Positions 35,087 through 44,618 of a stretch of DNA of 64,000 nt are shown here, piece by piece (within the stretch, counting starts at the first letter, position 1; each line of letters starts with the position of its first letter). Source of the DNA: Reyranella massiliensis 521 (lineage in GTDB: Bacteria; Pseudomonadota; Alphaproteobacteria; Reyranellales; Reyranellaceae); the NCBI RefSeq assembly GCF_000312425.1, contig NZ_HE997181.1, positions 3,250,749 to 3,314,748 of the forward strand, in the 5' to 3' direction. A program made the position numbers and the translations under genes. The notes beneath the pieces are model-generated. The model did not search any database and was not told where the DNA came from. It worked only from the letters and a program-made list of their open reading frames with translations.

Positions 35087-36247
35087 ATGGACACGATTGC
35101 GACGACAACCCTCAGCGCCGCCGATCACGCGCGCTTGATGGCCGAGTACAGCCGCGCCGGCGAAGCCCGCGCCCGGGCGCTCGGCAATCGCGGACCGATC
35201 CGCTTCGGCGCCGACGGCAAGATCGACCCGGCGATTCTCGACGCCTACTGGACGCACGGCTTCTACGTGCTCGAAGGCGCAGTCGGCCCCGAGGAGCTGG
35301 CGGAGCTGCGCGCCGATGTCGAAGCCGTGCTGGCGCGCGCCCCGGCCGAGCCCGGCTCGACCCTGGACCGCAGCGGCCGACCGGCGCTGGGCGACGGTCT
35401 CATCACCCCGCCCTATCGCCTGGCCAAGCCTCTGAGCGACCCGCTCGGCGGAACGACGAAGAACAACGGCCGGCACCCCATCGCCATGCACCAGCCGACA
35501 CTGGGCGAAGACAGCCCCGCCTGGACCGTGGAACTGCTCAACGGCAACCTGCACCTGATGGATGCCTGCCTGAGGCTCTACGGCCATCCCGGCCTGCTGG
35601 CCGTCGCCGCTGCCGTCAACGGCGACGATTTCGTGCCCTACAACGAGGTGACCTTCGTCAAGGAAGCAGGCCTCGGCCCGTCGGTCGCCTGGCACCAGGA
35701 CGGCACGACCCACTGGGACGCTGCCGACTGGGACCCCGGCGCGCACGGCTTCAACTTCATGACCCAGCTCTATCCCAGCACGGCCGGCAACTGCGTCTGG
35801 GTGCTGCCGGGCAGCCACAAGCTCGGCAAGGTGGACATCAAGACGCTGGCTGCCGAAAGCGGCTCGGACCGGCTGGACGGCGCCGTGCCCTTGCTGAGCG
35901 GTGCCGGCGACACGATCGTCACCAACCGCCAGCTCCTGCATGGGTCGTTCGCGAACGCCTCGCCCGACCGGCGCATCACGCTCAATGCGGGCTTCTTCCC
36001 GCGGCGGCGCGTGCTGGGCGTGACGACGCGCCGGCTCAGCGGCCTGGTCGAGACCTATACCGAGGAGCGCATCGCCGAACGCTCCCGGATCATCCAGCTC
36101 GCCATCGACGCCCGGCGGCAGCGCTTTCCGCAAGAGCGTCCTTATATCTACCGCCCTCTGGAGGGCCAGGAAGACCGGAACCGCTGGAGCGAGGCGGCCC
36201 GCGAGACGCTGCTGAAGAACTACAATCAGCTCGACATGTTCATATAG
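35087..36247 (+). CDS. Phytanoyl-CoA dioxygenase (PhyH) family protein
   Basis: A 386-residue Fe(II)/2-oxoglutarate-dependent oxygenase. The facial triad is seen as [10 protein letters not shown] (HxD, near residues 203-207) and a distal His in [21 protein letters not shown], whose Arg would bind 2-oxoglutarate. ATG 35087 is chosen after GGGAGGAC, and an in-frame GTG at 35072 overlaps the upstream stop. Probably co-transcribed with the IlvD/Edd gene. The substrate is unknown, and family members hydroxylate acyl-CoAs or small metabolites. Confidence 0.85.
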   Translation: MDTIATTTLSAADHARLMAEYSRAGEARARALGNRGPIRFGADGKIDPAILDAYWTHGFYVLEGAVGPEELAELRADVEAVLARAPAEPGSTLDRSGRPALGDGLITPPYRLAKPLSDPLGGTTKNNGRHPIAMHQPTLGEDSPAWTVELLNGNLHLMDACLRLYGHPGLLAVAAAVNGDDFVPYNEVTFVKEAGLGPSVAWHQDGTTHWDAADWDPGAHGFNFMTQLYPSTAGNCVWVLPGSHKLGKVDIKTLAAESGSDRLDGAVPLLSGAGDTIVTNRQLLHGSFANASPDRRITLNAGFFPRRRVLGVTTRRLSGLVETYTEERIAERSRIIQLAIDARRQRFPQERPYIYRPLEGQEDRNRWSEAARETLLKNYNQLDMFI

Positions 36248-36270
36248 CCGGGACAGGGGCGAAGTAGGCC

Positions 36271-36300
36271 CTTGTCCGCCCCGCCCCCTGTCCTATATCC
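36271..36300 (+). promoter_or_regulatory. Heat-shock (sigma-32-type) promoter of htpG
   Basis: CTTG at 36271-36274, an 18-base spacer, and CTATATCC at 36293-36300 match the alphaproteobacterial RpoH pattern (CTTG-N17/18-CYTATNT). It lies 36 bases before the htpG ATG, the right place for a heat-shock chaperone gene. A weak sigma-70 reading (TTGTCC / TATATC) overlaps it. Confidence 0.62.
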
Positions 36301-36335
36301 ACCGCCGACAATTCACTTACGTCGGATGGCAGGGA

Positions 36336-38234
36336 ATGAACGGAGACACCGGAACCGCGCAGTCGCATCAGTTCCAGGCCGAAGTGGCCGAACTGCTGAA
36401 CCTGATGGTGCATTCGGTCTATTCGGAGACCGACGTCTTCCTGCGGGAGCTGATCTCCAACGCTTCCGACGCCTGCGACAAGGTCCGCTACGAGGCGATC
36501 GCCAATCCCGCGCTGCTGGCCGGTGACGAGCGGCTCGCCATCCGGCTCAAGCCGGATGCCGCCGCCAAGACCCTGACCATCGCCGACAACGGCATCGGCA
36601 TGGACCGTCAGGAGCTGATCGACAATCTCGGCACCGTGGCGCGGTCCGGCACCAAGGCCTTCCTGAAAGGCCTGAAGGACGCCAAGGACGGGCTCGGCCT
36701 GATCGGCCAGTTCGGCGTCGGCTTCTATGCCGCCTTCATGGTCGCCGATCGCATCGAGGTGACCAGCCGGCGTGCAGGCACCCCGGACGCCTGGGTATGG
36801 TCCTCCACTGGCGGCGCGGGCTTCGACGTCGCGCCGGCCAGCGCCGAGCAGGCCGGCCGCGTGGCGCGCGGCACCGAGATCGTGCTGCATCTGAAGGAAG
36901 ATGCCGCGCGCTACCTGCAGGCCTACGAGCTGGAGCGGGTCGTCCGCACCTACTCCGACCACATTCTCTTCCCCATCGAACTGATCGACGAGAAGGGCGA
37001 GACCCGGCAGGTCAATGCCGCCAGCGCGTTGTGGCAGCGCTCGAAGTCCGACGTGAAGCCCGAGGACTACACGCAAGCCTATCGCTCGATCGCGATGGCC
37101 TTCGACGAGCCGGCGCTCACGCTGCATTACAAGGTCGAGGGCCGGCAGTCCTATGCGGTGCTGTTGTTCGTGCCGACGACCCCGCCCTTCGACCTGAGCG
37201 ACCCTTCCCGCAAGGGTCGCGTGAAGCTCTATGTCCGGCGCGTCTACATCACCGACGATGCCGAGCTGCTGCCCGCCTACCTGCGCTTCGTGCGCGGCGT
37301 GGTGGACAGCGAGGACCTGCCGCTCAACCTCTCGCGCGAGATGCTGCAGAACAATCCGCAGGTCCGGCAGATCCGCAGCGGCCTGGTCGGCCGCGTGCTG
37401 GGCGAACTCGAGAGCACGGCGACCAAGGAAGCGGAGACCTACGAGAAGGTCTGGCAGTCCTTCGGTCCCGTCCTCAAGGAAGGCCTCTACGAGGACCAGG
37501 AACGCCGCAGCCAGCTCCTCGCCCTGACGCGGTTCTCGACCACGACCGGCGGCGACAAGCTGCGCTCGCTGAAGGATTATGTCGCAGACCTGAAGCCCAA
37601 CCAGACGGAAATCTACTATCTGGTCGGCGAGAGCATGGACCGTCTGAAGTCGAACCCGAAGCTGGAAGCAGCCCGCGCCCGCGGCGTCGAGGTTCTGCTC
37701 CTGACCGATCCGATCGACGCCTTCTGGACGACCCTGCCCCAGGAGTTCGACGGCAAGCCGCTGAAGTCACTGAGCCAGGGCGATGTCGATTTCGGCCTCG
37801 TGCCGCTCGCCGACAAGACGGACGACAAGGTCGACGAGAAGGTGGACGCCGCCGGCGACGAAGCCATCCTGAGGGCGGTGAAGGAAGCGCTGGGCGACAA
37901 GGTCGCCGACGTGCGGCCCTCGCAGCGCCTGACCGAAAGCGCGTCCTGCCTCGTGGCCGGCGAGCAGGGCCGCGATCGCGAACTGGAGCGCCTGCTGGCA
38001 CGCCAGAACCGTGGCGGCAACGCCAAGCCGATCCTCGAACTCAATATGAAGCACGCGCTGGTGCGCCTGCTGGGGGCCGCCAGGACCGCCGGGCAGGAGC
38101 AGGATGTGGGCGACCTGGCGAGCCTGCTGCTCGATCAGGCCCATATCCTCGATGGCGAGATCCCGTCGGACCCGGCCGCCTTCACTCGACGGCTGAACGC
38201 CTTCGTGGTGCGCAGCCTCGAGACAAAGGGATAG
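36336..38234 (+). CDS. htpG: Molecular chaperone HtpG (bacterial Hsp90)
   Basis: A 632-residue ATP-dependent dimeric chaperone in the cytoplasm. The N-terminal GHKL ATPase has [15 protein letters not shown], the DNGIGM box near residue 87, and [11 protein letters not shown] near residue 127. The middle domain contains the expected [16 protein letters not shown] segment (here [12 protein letters not shown]). The C-terminal dimerisation domain is complete, ending near [14 protein letters not shown]. Length is normal. An RpoH-type promoter immediately upstream supports heat induction. Convergent with the GH25 gene, leaving three bases between stops. Confidence 0.97.
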   Translation: MNGDTGTAQSHQFQAEVAELLNLMVHSVYSETDVFLRELISNASDACDKVRYEAIANPALLAGDERLAIRLKPDAAAKTLTIADNGIGMDRQELIDNLGTVARSGTKAFLKGLKDAKDGLGLIGQFGVGFYAAFMVADRIEVTSRRAGTPDAWVWSSTGGAGFDVAPASAEQAGRVARGTEIVLHLKEDAARYLQAYELERVVRTYSDHILFPIELIDEKGETRQVNAASALWQRSKSDVKPEDYTQAYRSIAMAFDEPALTLHYKVEGRQSYAVLLFVPTTPPFDLSDPSRKGRVKLYVRRVYITDDAELLPAYLRFVRGVVDSEDLPLNLSREMLQNNPQVRQIRSGLVGRVLGELESTATKEAETYEKVWQSFGPVLKEGLYEDQERRSQLLALTRFSTTTGGDKLRSLKDYVADLKPNQTEIYYLVGESMDRLKSNPKLEAARARGVEVLLLTDPIDAFWTTLPQEFDGKPLKSLSQGDVDFGLVPLADKTDDKVDEKVDAAGDEAILRAVKEALGDKVADVRPSQRLTESASCLVAGEQGRDRELERLLARQNRGGNAKPILELNMKHALVRLLGAARTAGQEQDVGDLASLLLDQAHILDGEIPSDPAAFTRRLNAFVVRSLETKG

Positions 38235-38237
38235 CCA

Positions 38238-39074
38238 TCAGGCTACGCGGCCGCCGCTGCGCCAATAACGATGGAGGGCGGCCTCGTCGCCCTTGAACAG
38301 GTTGCGGTCGCAATGGGAGATGCCGGGAATGGCGCGCGGCACCGTGCCATAGGCCGCGTCGGCCGCAGTCTCGTCGGCGACATACTGCCAGAGGCGCCAA
38401 CCCTTGTTGGCCCAAGCGTAAGGTACTTCTGGCTGCTCACGATAATCGGCCAGCCACAGGTCGCAACGCGCCAGCACAGAGTTGGGCGATACGGGCTGGC
38501 CCAGGCTGAGGCGATGCTTGCCGAACCTTTCGCCGTTGGCCCACTTCGGGTGGGTATAGAGCAGCGGAAGCCGGCCCGTCTTCTGGTAGATCACCTGCAC
38601 GAAGGCCTCTGCCTGGGCGATCTGCATCGTATTGCGGGGGTTGCGCTCGTTCGGTTCGAGATCGAGCGCCAGCAGGGTATGGGGACCCGGCCGCGCGATG
38701 GCGAGAAAGGCCATCGCCTGATCCGATCCGGAATATTGTCTGGTGCCGAAATGATAGGCACCCCACATCAACCCGGACTGCTCGGCCTGGTTTCGCCGCG
38801 ACGAATAGGAGGGATCGATCCAGTCGCCACCCTCGGTGCATTTGTGGATGACGCCGAGCATGCCACTGCGACGCACGGCGCGGAAATCGCTGACCGTGAC
38901 GTTGTTGCTGATGTCGATCACGGCATCGAGTCCCTCGACAGCGGGACGGTAACCCTCACCGGAACCGGGGGCCGGCATGTACGCGGACGCCGGCGCCGGA
39001 CGTTGGCCACAACCAACAAGGGCGGGCGCCGACAAGCCGGCCAGACCGCCCAGCATCAATCTACGAGATATCAT
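38238..39074 (-). CDS. GH25-family (lysozyme-like) lipoprotein
   Basis: A 278-residue cell-wall hydrolase-like protein. The N-terminus MISRRLMLGGLAGLSAPALVGCG has an RR motif and a lipobox (LVGC, Cys22), so it is predicted to be a lipoprotein, possibly exported by Tat. The glycoside hydrolase 25 barrel has DAVIDISNN at the start, IHKCTEGGDWIDPSY, and the catalytic DxE in LALDLEPN near residue 140. The likely substrate is peptidoglycan. The function in this cell is unknown. Confidence 0.86.
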   Translation of the reverse strand: MISRRLMLGGLAGLSAPALVGCGQRPAPASAYMPAPGSGEGYRPAVEGLDAVIDISNNVTVSDFRAVRRSGMLGVIHKCTEGGDWIDPSYSSRRNQAEQSGLMWGAYHFGTRQYSGSDQAMAFLAIARPGPHTLLALDLEPNERNPRNTMQIAQAEAFVQVIYQKTGRLPLLYTHPKWANGERFGKHRLSLGQPVSPNSVLARCDLWLADYREQPEVPYAWANKGWRLWQYVADETAADAAYGTVPRAIPGISHCDRNLFKGDEAALHRYWRSGGRVA

Positions 39075-39163
39075 TCAGGCAACATTCCCACCGAACGAAG
39101 TCGCCTTCCTATTTATCACGCATGCCCATCGATTGCGAAAGAATGCTGTCGCAGCGAAGCAAT

Positions 39164-40189
39164 TTACCGCGAGCGAGTCGGATCCTCCGAGACCTGGACC
39201 AGCAGCTTGCCGAAATTCTTGCCCTTGAGCAGGCCCATGAAGGCTTGTGGGGCATTCTCGATGCCCTTCACGATGTCCTCGCGATACTTGATCTTCCCAG
39301 CCTTCACCGCCGCCGGCACTTCCTTCCAGAAGCCCTCCATCTTGTCGAAGTGATCCGAGACGATGAAGCCCGTCACGGTGGCGCGCTTGATCAGCAGCAG
39401 GCGCCAGTCGGGACCGGGATTCATCTGCATCTCGTTGTATTGCGAGATCAGACCGCAGAGAGGGACGCGCGCGAAGTCGTTGAGCTGCGGCACGACGGCT
39501 GCCTGCACCGCACCGCCGACATTCTCGAAATAGACGTCGATCCCCTTGGGGGCGGCGGCGCGCAGCTCCTTGTAGAGGTTGGCCCCTGCCGCGCGATAAT
39601 CGACGCAGGCATCGAAGCCCAGTTCGTTCACGACATAGTCGCATTTGTCCTTGCCGCCGGCGATGCCGACCGCGCGGCAGCCCCGCAGCTTGGCGAGCTG
39701 GCCGACCACCGACCCAACGGCACCCGAGGCGGCGGAGACGACGACCGTCTCGCCCGCTTTGGGCTTGCCGATTTCCATCAGGCCCCACCAGGCCGTCATG
39801 CCCGGCATGCCGAGCACGGAGAGCGCCGTCGAGAGCGGCGCAACGGCCGGATCGAGCTTCATGACGCCCGCCCCGTTGGAGACGGCATAGCTCTGCCAGC
39901 CCGAGTACTCGACGACATAGTCGCCTTCCTTGAACTTCGGGTTCTTCGACTTCACGACCTGACCCACGGTGCCGCCGACCATCGGATCGCCCAGGTTGAC
40001 GTTGGCGGCATAACCCTTGGCCTCGGCCATGCGGCCGCGCATGTAGGGATCGAGCGACAGCCAGATCGTGCGCGAGAGGTACTCGCCGTCCTTGGGTTCG
40101 GGAATCGGCGCCTCGTCGATGGCGAAATTGGCATCGGTCGGTTCGCCCTGCGGGCGCGAGTTCAAGAGTACGCGGCGATTGCTGGCCAT
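39164..40189 (-). CDS. NADPH-dependent MDR oxidoreductase (CurA / leukotriene B4 dehydrogenase type)
   Basis: A 341-residue zinc-free medium-chain reductase. It has SLDPYMRGRM near residue 50, the nucleotide-binding VSAASGAVGSVVGQLAK near residue 155, and YFENVGG near residue 240, all typical of CurA-like alkenal/one reductases. Such enzymes reduce alpha,beta-unsaturated carbonyls with NADPH. ATG 40189 is preceded by GGGAGGATT. It is divergent from the ankyrin gene. The true substrate is not known. Confidence 0.9.
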   Translation of the reverse strand: MASNRRVLLNSRPQGEPTDANFAIDEAPIPEPKDGEYLSRTIWLSLDPYMRGRMAEAKGYAANVNLGDPMVGGTVGQVVKSKNPKFKEGDYVVEYSGWQSYAVSNGAGVMKLDPAVAPLSTALSVLGMPGMTAWWGLMEIGKPKAGETVVVSAASGAVGSVVGQLAKLRGCRAVGIAGGKDKCDYVVNELGFDACVDYRAAGANLYKELRAAAPKGIDVYFENVGGAVQAAVVPQLNDFARVPLCGLISQYNEMQMNPGPDWRLLLIKRATVTGFIVSDHFDKMEGFWKEVPAAVKAGKIKYREDIVKGIENAPQAFMGLLKGKNFGKLLVQVSEDPTRSR

Positions 40190-40243
40190 GGAATCCTCCC
40201 AATCTTTGCGGCAGGCTAGCACGCTGATCGAAACGGGAGAACG

Positions 40244-40816
40244 ATGCACGCCTTCCTCGTCCTGCTCATTCTGCTATGGAGTGGCGTCGTGACTGCCCAG
40301 TCCCCCTCCGCGCCGCTTACGGCCGACGAACGTGCTCTGATCGACGCCACGCAGCGCAACGATGTCGAGGCGGCGCGCCGCCTGATCGCCGCCGGCACCA
40401 GCGTCAACGCCCAGGACGAGAAGCGCGACAGCGCGTTCCTGTTGGCCGGCGCCGAGGGGCGGCTCGAAATCCTGAAGCTCGCTTTGCAGGCTGGCGCCGA
40501 CCTCAAGAGCACCAATCGCTACGGCGGCACGGCGCTGATCCCGGCCTGTCATCACGGCCATGTCGAAACCGTGCGCGAGCTGTTGCAAACCGCCATCGAC
40601 GTCAATCACGTAAACCGCCTGGGCTGGACCGCCTTGCTCGAGACGGTGATCCTGGGCGATGGCAGTGCGAAGTACATCGAGATCGCGCGTCTGCTGGTCG
40701 CCCACAAGGCCGACGTCAATCTGGCCGACAATCAGGGCGTCACGCCGCTCGGTCATGCCCGCCAGCGCGGACAGCGCGAGATCGCGGCAATCCTGGAAGC
40801 TGCTGGCGCCCGCTGA
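40244..40816 (+). CDS. Exported ankyrin-repeat protein
   Basis: A 190-residue protein with a signal peptide (FLVLLILLWSGVVTAQ) followed by about four to five ankyrin repeats. Examples are DVEAARRLIAAGTSVNAQDEK, ILKLALQAGADLKS, VRELLQTAIDVNHVN, and a last repeat VAHKADVNLADNQGVTPLGHAR. It is probably a periplasmic protein-interaction module. The stop and the next ATG are directly abutted (TGAATG), so the alpha/beta hydrolase is co-translated. Confidence 0.87.
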   Translation: MHAFLVLLILLWSGVVTAQSPSAPLTADERALIDATQRNDVEAARRLIAAGTSVNAQDEKRDSAFLLAGAEGRLEILKLALQAGADLKSTNRYGGTALIPACHHGHVETVRELLQTAIDVNHVNRLGWTALLETVILGDGSAKYIEIARLLVAHKADVNLADNQGVTPLGHARQRGQREIAAILEAAGAR

Positions 40817-41536
40817 ATGACTCCAAAGCGTACCTATGTCTGTCTGCCCGGCGCCTGGATGGGCGCCTGGTCCTGGCAATTCGTTCTCGAACGGCTCACG
40901 GCCGCCGGCCATAATGCACGCGCCCTGCCCTTTCGCGGCGTCGGCGAGCGTGCCGCCGAGCTGGCGCCCGACCTCGACAACGATGTCTTCCTTGCCGACA
41001 CGATCGCCACGCTGGAGCGCGAGGACCTGCGCGACATCGTGCTGGTCGGTCACAGCTTCGGCAGCCTGATCGCAGGCCTCGTCACCGACCGCATCCCCGA
41101 GCGCATCGCCCATCTCGTCATCATCGATGGCGGCATCCCGCAGGACGGCCAGTCGATCTTCGGTCGCATTCCGAAGGAGATCGTGGCCAAGCGGCGGAAG
41201 CTGGTGAAGCAGGTGAACGGCACCGACGTGCTGCCTTTTGCGCCGGTCGGCAGCTTGATCATCGACGATCCCGAACTGGCCGCGTGGACGCACCGTCAGC
41301 TCACGCCGCATCCGCTGGCCTGCTACACCAAGCCGATCCGGCTCACCCATCCTGCCGGCAACGGGCGGCCGATGACCTACGTCGCCTGCACCAAGCCACG
41401 TTATCCGGTGTCGGCCGGCATGCACGAGAAGGTGCAGGCGATGCCGCACATCCGCTATCGCCCCATCGAGGCCGGCCACAACTGTATCATCTCGGCGCCG
41501 GACCTCGTGGCAAGCGAACTGCTCGCGATTCCCTAG
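40817..41536 (+). CDS. Alpha/beta-hydrolase fold protein (salicylate esterase-like)
   Basis: A 239-residue alpha/beta hydrolase. It has the oxyanion region LPGAWMGAWSW, the nucleophile elbow GHSFGSL near residue 78, and a late His in IEAGHNCIISAP. The architecture resembles the plant methylesterase / EstC-type group, which cleave small esters. No signal peptide is present, although it is coupled to an exported ankyrin protein. The 3' end overlaps the convergent SDR gene by four bases. Confidence 0.85.
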   Translation: MTPKRTYVCLPGAWMGAWSWQFVLERLTAAGHNARALPFRGVGERAAELAPDLDNDVFLADTIATLEREDLRDIVLVGHSFGSLIAGLVTDRIPERIAHLVIIDGGIPQDGQSIFGRIPKEIVAKRRKLVKQVNGTDVLPFAPVGSLIIDDPELAAWTHRQLTPHPLACYTKPIRLTHPAGNGRPMTYVACTKPRYPVSAGMHEKVQAMPHIRYRPIEAGHNCIISAPDLVASELLAIP

Positions 41537-42276
41537 AACGTCTCTTTATAGGGCCTGAGGTCGATCTCGTGGCTCCAGGCGCTGCGTTGCTGCCGATGCA
41601 GGTGCCAGTAATTGTCGACAATGGCGTCGACTTTGAGCAGGCCGTCCGGGCCGGCCTTCTCCGCGCGATCTGGCATGCGCGACAGGAGCCGGTCACCCTC
41701 GATGCCGCCGTCGATGATCACGTGGGCGACATGGATGCCCTGCGGCCCGAACTCGCGCGCCATCGACTGGACCAGCAGGCGCAATCCGCCCTTCGTGGCA
41801 TTGAACGCAGCAAAACGCGGCCGCCCACGCATCGAGCCCGAAGCGCCGGTGAAGATCACCGTGCCGCGGCCGAGCGGCGCCAACCGGCGCATTGCCTCTC
41901 TGCCGAACAGGAAGCCCGCGAAACAGCCGACCCGCCAGGAATCCTCGAAATGCTGAACTGTCATCTCGCGGAAATCGACGGCGGCATTGTTGCCCATATT
42001 GAACACGAAGAGATCCGCCGGTGTGCCGTCGGCATCGTCCGCCATGGCCTTGTCGAAAAGCCGGACGATTTCGTCCTCCTTGGTGCCGTCGACCGTTATT
42101 GCCGTCGCCGTCCCGCCCGCCTGGCGAACCGCCTCGACAACCTTGTCGATCTTGGCGGTCGTCCGACCGGCGACCAGGACATGGTAACCCTCCTTTGCAA
42201 AACGCAGGCTGGCTGCGCCGCCGATGCCGCGTTCGGCGCCGACGCCCAGAATGAGGGCCTTAGGTTTCTTTGCCAT
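41533..42276 (-). CDS. SDR-family protein with Phe at the catalytic Tyr position
   Basis: A 247-residue short-chain dehydrogenase-fold protein. The nucleotide-binding loop is GVGAERGIGG (residues 11-20). The NNAG region is degenerate (NMGNNAA). The active-site line reads FTGASGSMRGRPRFAAFNATKGG, so the usual Tyr of YxxxK is Phe158 with Lys162 retained. Some SDR subfamilies share this. It may be a low-activity or non-canonical member. ATG 42276 follows GAGGAAC. It is divergent from the tandem thioesterase genes. Confidence 0.82.
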   Translation of the reverse strand: MAKKPKALILGVGAERGIGGAASLRFAKEGYHVLVAGRTTAKIDKVVEAVRQAGGTATAITVDGTKEDEIVRLFDKAMADDADGTPADLFVFNMGNNAAVDFREMTVQHFEDSWRVGCFAGFLFGREAMRRLAPLGRGTVIFTGASGSMRGRPRFAAFNATKGGLRLLVQSMAREFGPQGIHVAHVIIDGGIEGDRLLSRMPDRAEKAGPDGLLKVDAIVDNYWHLHRQQRSAWSHEIDLRPYKETF

Positions 42277-42286
42277 CGGAGTTCCT

Positions 42287-42339
42287 CGTAGCGAATGACG
42301 TTCGATGGAACTTGCGGCCGACCCGACGGCTTCGCTACG
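42287..42339. promoter_or_regulatory. 9-bp inverted repeat in the SDR/thioesterase divergent gap
   Basis: CGTAGCGAA at 42287-42295 and TTCGCTACG at 42331-42339 form a perfect 9-bp inverted repeat with a 35-base spacer. It fills the 73-base gap between two divergent genes. It could be a pair of operator half-sites controlling both directions, or a stem in the thioesterase leader. Confidence 0.4.
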
Positions 42340-42349
42340 GTCCGCCCGC

Positions 42350-42862
42350 ATGAAATTACCTCCATACCCCATGATCGAACCCAACCTCGGCGCGCCGCTC
42401 GACGTGCACCGCGCGACCGTGCTGCCGGAATGGATCGACTGGAACGGCCATATGAACGTGGGCTTCTATGTCGTGGCCTTCGACAAGGCGACCGATACCC
42501 TGTGCCAGCAATTCGGCTGCGGCTGGGAGTATACACGCGACAAGCTCGGCATGACTTTCGTGCTCGAAGCGCACGTCACCTACGACCGGGAGGTCAAGGA
42601 AGGCGATCCGCTGCGGATCACGACGCAGATCCTCGACCACGACGCCAAGCGCATCCACTACATCCACGAAATGCATCACGCGACCGAGGGGTACCTCGCC
42701 GCCACCAACGAGTTGATGTTGATGAACATCGACTACGAAACGCGGCGCTCCGCACCCTGGCCGGATTTCGCCATGGAGCGCATCGAGAAACTCGCCGCGG
42801 CGCATGCCGGACTGCCTCGTCCGAAGCAGGCCGGCCGCCTCATCGGAATCAAGAGGAAGTAA
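42350..42862 (+). CDS. Acyl-CoA thioesterase, hotdog fold (4HBT), copy 1
   Basis: A 170-residue hotdog thioesterase with WIDWNGHMNVGFYVVAFDKATD near the N-terminus, where the 4HBT active-site Asp normally lies in the NGHMN region. The late IDYETRRSAPWP is characteristic of the subfamily. The ATG at 42350 is chosen because the N-terminus then lines up with the tandem paralogue that follows. The frame is open to an ATG at 42305, which would overlap the operator-like repeat. Substrate unknown. Confidence 0.85.
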   Translation: MKLPPYPMIEPNLGAPLDVHRATVLPEWIDWNGHMNVGFYVVAFDKATDTLCQQFGCGWEYTRDKLGMTFVLEAHVTYDREVKEGDPLRITTQILDHDAKRIHYIHEMHHATEGYLAATNELMLMNIDYETRRSAPWPDFAMERIEKLAAAHAGLPRPKQAGRLIGIKRK

Positions 42863-42873
42863 TAGTCGCCTTC

Positions 42874-43392
42874 ATGCTGCAATCCCTGCCCTACGAACTG
42901 CCCGAACTCGTCACGCGCGCGCCGCTCGACACACACCGCTCGACCGTCGTTCCCGAATGGGTCGACTGGAACGGTCATATGAACGTCGCCTTCTATGTCG
43001 CCGCTTTCGACCAGGCCTCCGGCGCCTTCATGCGAAACATGGGGCTGGGCCGACGTTACGTCGACGGCAAGCTCGGCATGACCTTCGTGCTGGAGACCCA
43101 CGTCACCTACGATCGCGAACTGCGCGAGGGGGCGCCCATGCGCTTCACGACGCAGCTCCTGGCGCGCGACGCCAAGAAGGTCCATCTCTTCCACGAGATG
43201 TACCACGCCGAACAGGACTATCTGGCGGCGACCAACGAGACGATCATAATGAACATCGACTACGCCACGCGGCGTTCAGCGCCGTGGCCGGCGCCGGTGG
43301 CCGAACGGCTCGACGTCATCTGGGAGACGCACAAGGCGCTGCCCAAGCCGGCCAAGTCCGGCCGCGTCATGGGGTTGGCTAAGAAGACTTAG
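42874..43392 (+). CDS. Acyl-CoA thioesterase, hotdog fold (4HBT), copy 2
   Basis: A 172-residue paralogue of the preceding protein. It shares WVDWNGHMNVAFYVAAFDQASG, KLGMTFVLETHVTYDREL and DYATRRSAPWP, so the two arose by tandem duplication. It starts 12 bases after copy 1 and ends 14 bases inside the convergent GNAT gene. Differences in the central region (FMRNMGLGRRYVDG against LCQQFGCGWEYTRD) may change substrate choice or allow a heteromer. Confidence 0.85.
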   Translation: MLQSLPYELPELVTRAPLDTHRSTVVPEWVDWNGHMNVAFYVAAFDQASGAFMRNMGLGRRYVDGKLGMTFVLETHVTYDRELREGAPMRFTTQLLARDAKKVHLFHEMYHAEQDYLAATNETIIMNIDYATRRSAPWPAPVAERLDVIWETHKALPKPAKSGRVMGLAKKT

Positions 43393-43873
43393 CCAGCTTC
43401 TCCAGCGCCTCGCCGCTCAGCCGGTAGGGCAGCCAGTTGCGGATCCAGCGATAGCCCAGGCGCTCGTAGAAGCCGCGCGCCGGGTTCCAGTCGAGCACGT
43501 TGAGGTCGATGCGCTTGTAGCCGCGGGCCGTGCATTCCTGCGCCAGCCCTTGCATCAGAGCACGCGCCACGCCGCCGCGGCGTTCTTCCGGCACGACCCA
43601 GATATCCTCGATGAAGATGCCGCGTGCTGCCGTCCAGACGGAATAGTTGAAGGTATAGAGCGCGAAGCCCACAGGCTTGCCGCTGCGCTCGGCGATCAAG
43701 GCCGCGAACTGGGGATTCTCCCCGAAGCCATCGCGCGCCAGAGTCTGCGGCGTCGAGGCGACGGCATCGGGCTCGTCCTCGTAGGTCGCGAGATCGACCG
43801 AAAAACGGTGCAACGTATCGACATCCTCGACGGTGGCCGGCCGTACCACGATATCCCTGATCTCATCCGGCAA
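43379..43873 (-). CDS. GNAT-family N-acetyltransferase
   Basis: A 164-residue GCN5-related acetyltransferase. It has the acetyl-CoA-binding segment [21 protein letters not shown] near residue 95 and the C-terminal [14 protein letters not shown] typical of the family. The N-terminal [16 protein letters not shown] is the usual first strand and helix. It overlaps the upstream SDR gene by 11 bases, at the end of the minus-strand catabolic operon. The acceptor substrate, an amine or a small metabolite, is unknown. Confidence 0.88.
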   Translation of the reverse strand: MPDEIRDIVVRPATVEDVDTLHRFSVDLATYEDEPDAVASTPQTLARDGFGENPQFAALIAERSGKPVGFALYTFNYSVWTAARGIFIEDIWVVPEERRGGVARALMQGLAQECTARGYKRIDLNVLDWNPARGFYERLGYRWIRNWLPYRLSGEALEKLAKSS

Positions 43874-44618
43874 GATAGCCTCCGTCGACGGGCAGGATCG
43901 CCCCGGTGATGTAGCTCGCCGCGTCGGAACAGAGGAAGACGACAGGCCCCGCCAGCTCCTCGGGCTCTCCTACCCTGCGCATCGGCACGTGGGCGAGGAA
44001 TGAGGCCAGGCGCGCGGGATCGGCGCGGGTGACCTCGGTCATGGCCGTGGCGATGATGCCCGGCGCAAGCGCGTTCACCCGCACACCATCGGCAGCCAAT
44101 TCGGTGGCTAACGCACGCGTGAACTGGGCGAGCGCCCCTTTGGACACCGGATAAACACCGTTACCCGCGGGCGCCACGAACGAATTGGTCGAGGCGATGT
44201 TCACGATGCAGCCCTTGGTATGCTTGAGCTGCTCGATGAAGGCCATGGTGACGTTGTAAGGGCCCTGGACATTCACCTCCATGGTCCGCTCCCAGCGCGC
44301 GCGACCGTCCGGTGCCACGAGGTTGCCGCGCAGGAAGATGCCGGCATTGTTGACCAGGATGCCGATCGGGCCGACCAGCAGCGAGATGTCCTGGGCGAGC
44401 TTGCGGCAACCCTCGGCATCGGTGACATCGAGCGCATGGCCGCGCGCATCGCCGCCTGTTTTCACGATGCTGTCCGCAATGGCGCGAGCAGCGTCGAGGT
44501 CGATATCGGTCACGATCACCCGTGCGCCGGCGGCTGCAAGGCCTCGGGCGATGGCAGCACCATTGCCACGGCCCGCGCCGGTAACAAGAGCAAGCCGTCC
44601 GGTGAGCACGTCCTTCAT
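43863..44618 (-). CDS. SDR-family oxidoreductase
   Basis: A 251-residue classical SDR. It has [12 protein letters not shown] near residue 13, NNAG near residue 90, the Ser in VNIASTNSF, and YPVSK as the catalytic YxxxK. The Asp at the end of the second strand (VIVTDIDLD) favours NAD+. ATG 44618 overlaps the end of the DUF2783 gene by four bases. The operon neighbours are an FAD monooxygenase and an MBL-fold protein, so it probably oxidises an intermediate in an aromatic or hydroxylated-compound pathway (inference). Confidence 0.9.
   Translation of the reverse strand: MKDVLTGRLALVTGAGRGNGAAIARGLAAAGARVIVTDIDLDAARAIADSIVKTGGDARGHALDVTDAEGCRKLAQDISLLVGPIGILVNNAGIFLRGNLVAPDGRARWERTMEVNVQGPYNVTMAFIEQLKHTKGCIVNIASTNSFVAPAGNGVYPVSKGALAQFTRALATELAADGVRVNALAPGIIATAMTEVTRADPARLASFLAHVPMRRVGEPEELAGPVVFLCSDAASYITGAILPVDGGYLAG

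Noticed and set aside
31767..35108. A 1113-codon open frame on the minus strand
   Set aside because: Antisense to well-supported genes (IlvD/Edd and the beta-helix protein) with no recognisable motif. Third-position GC explains the lack of stops.
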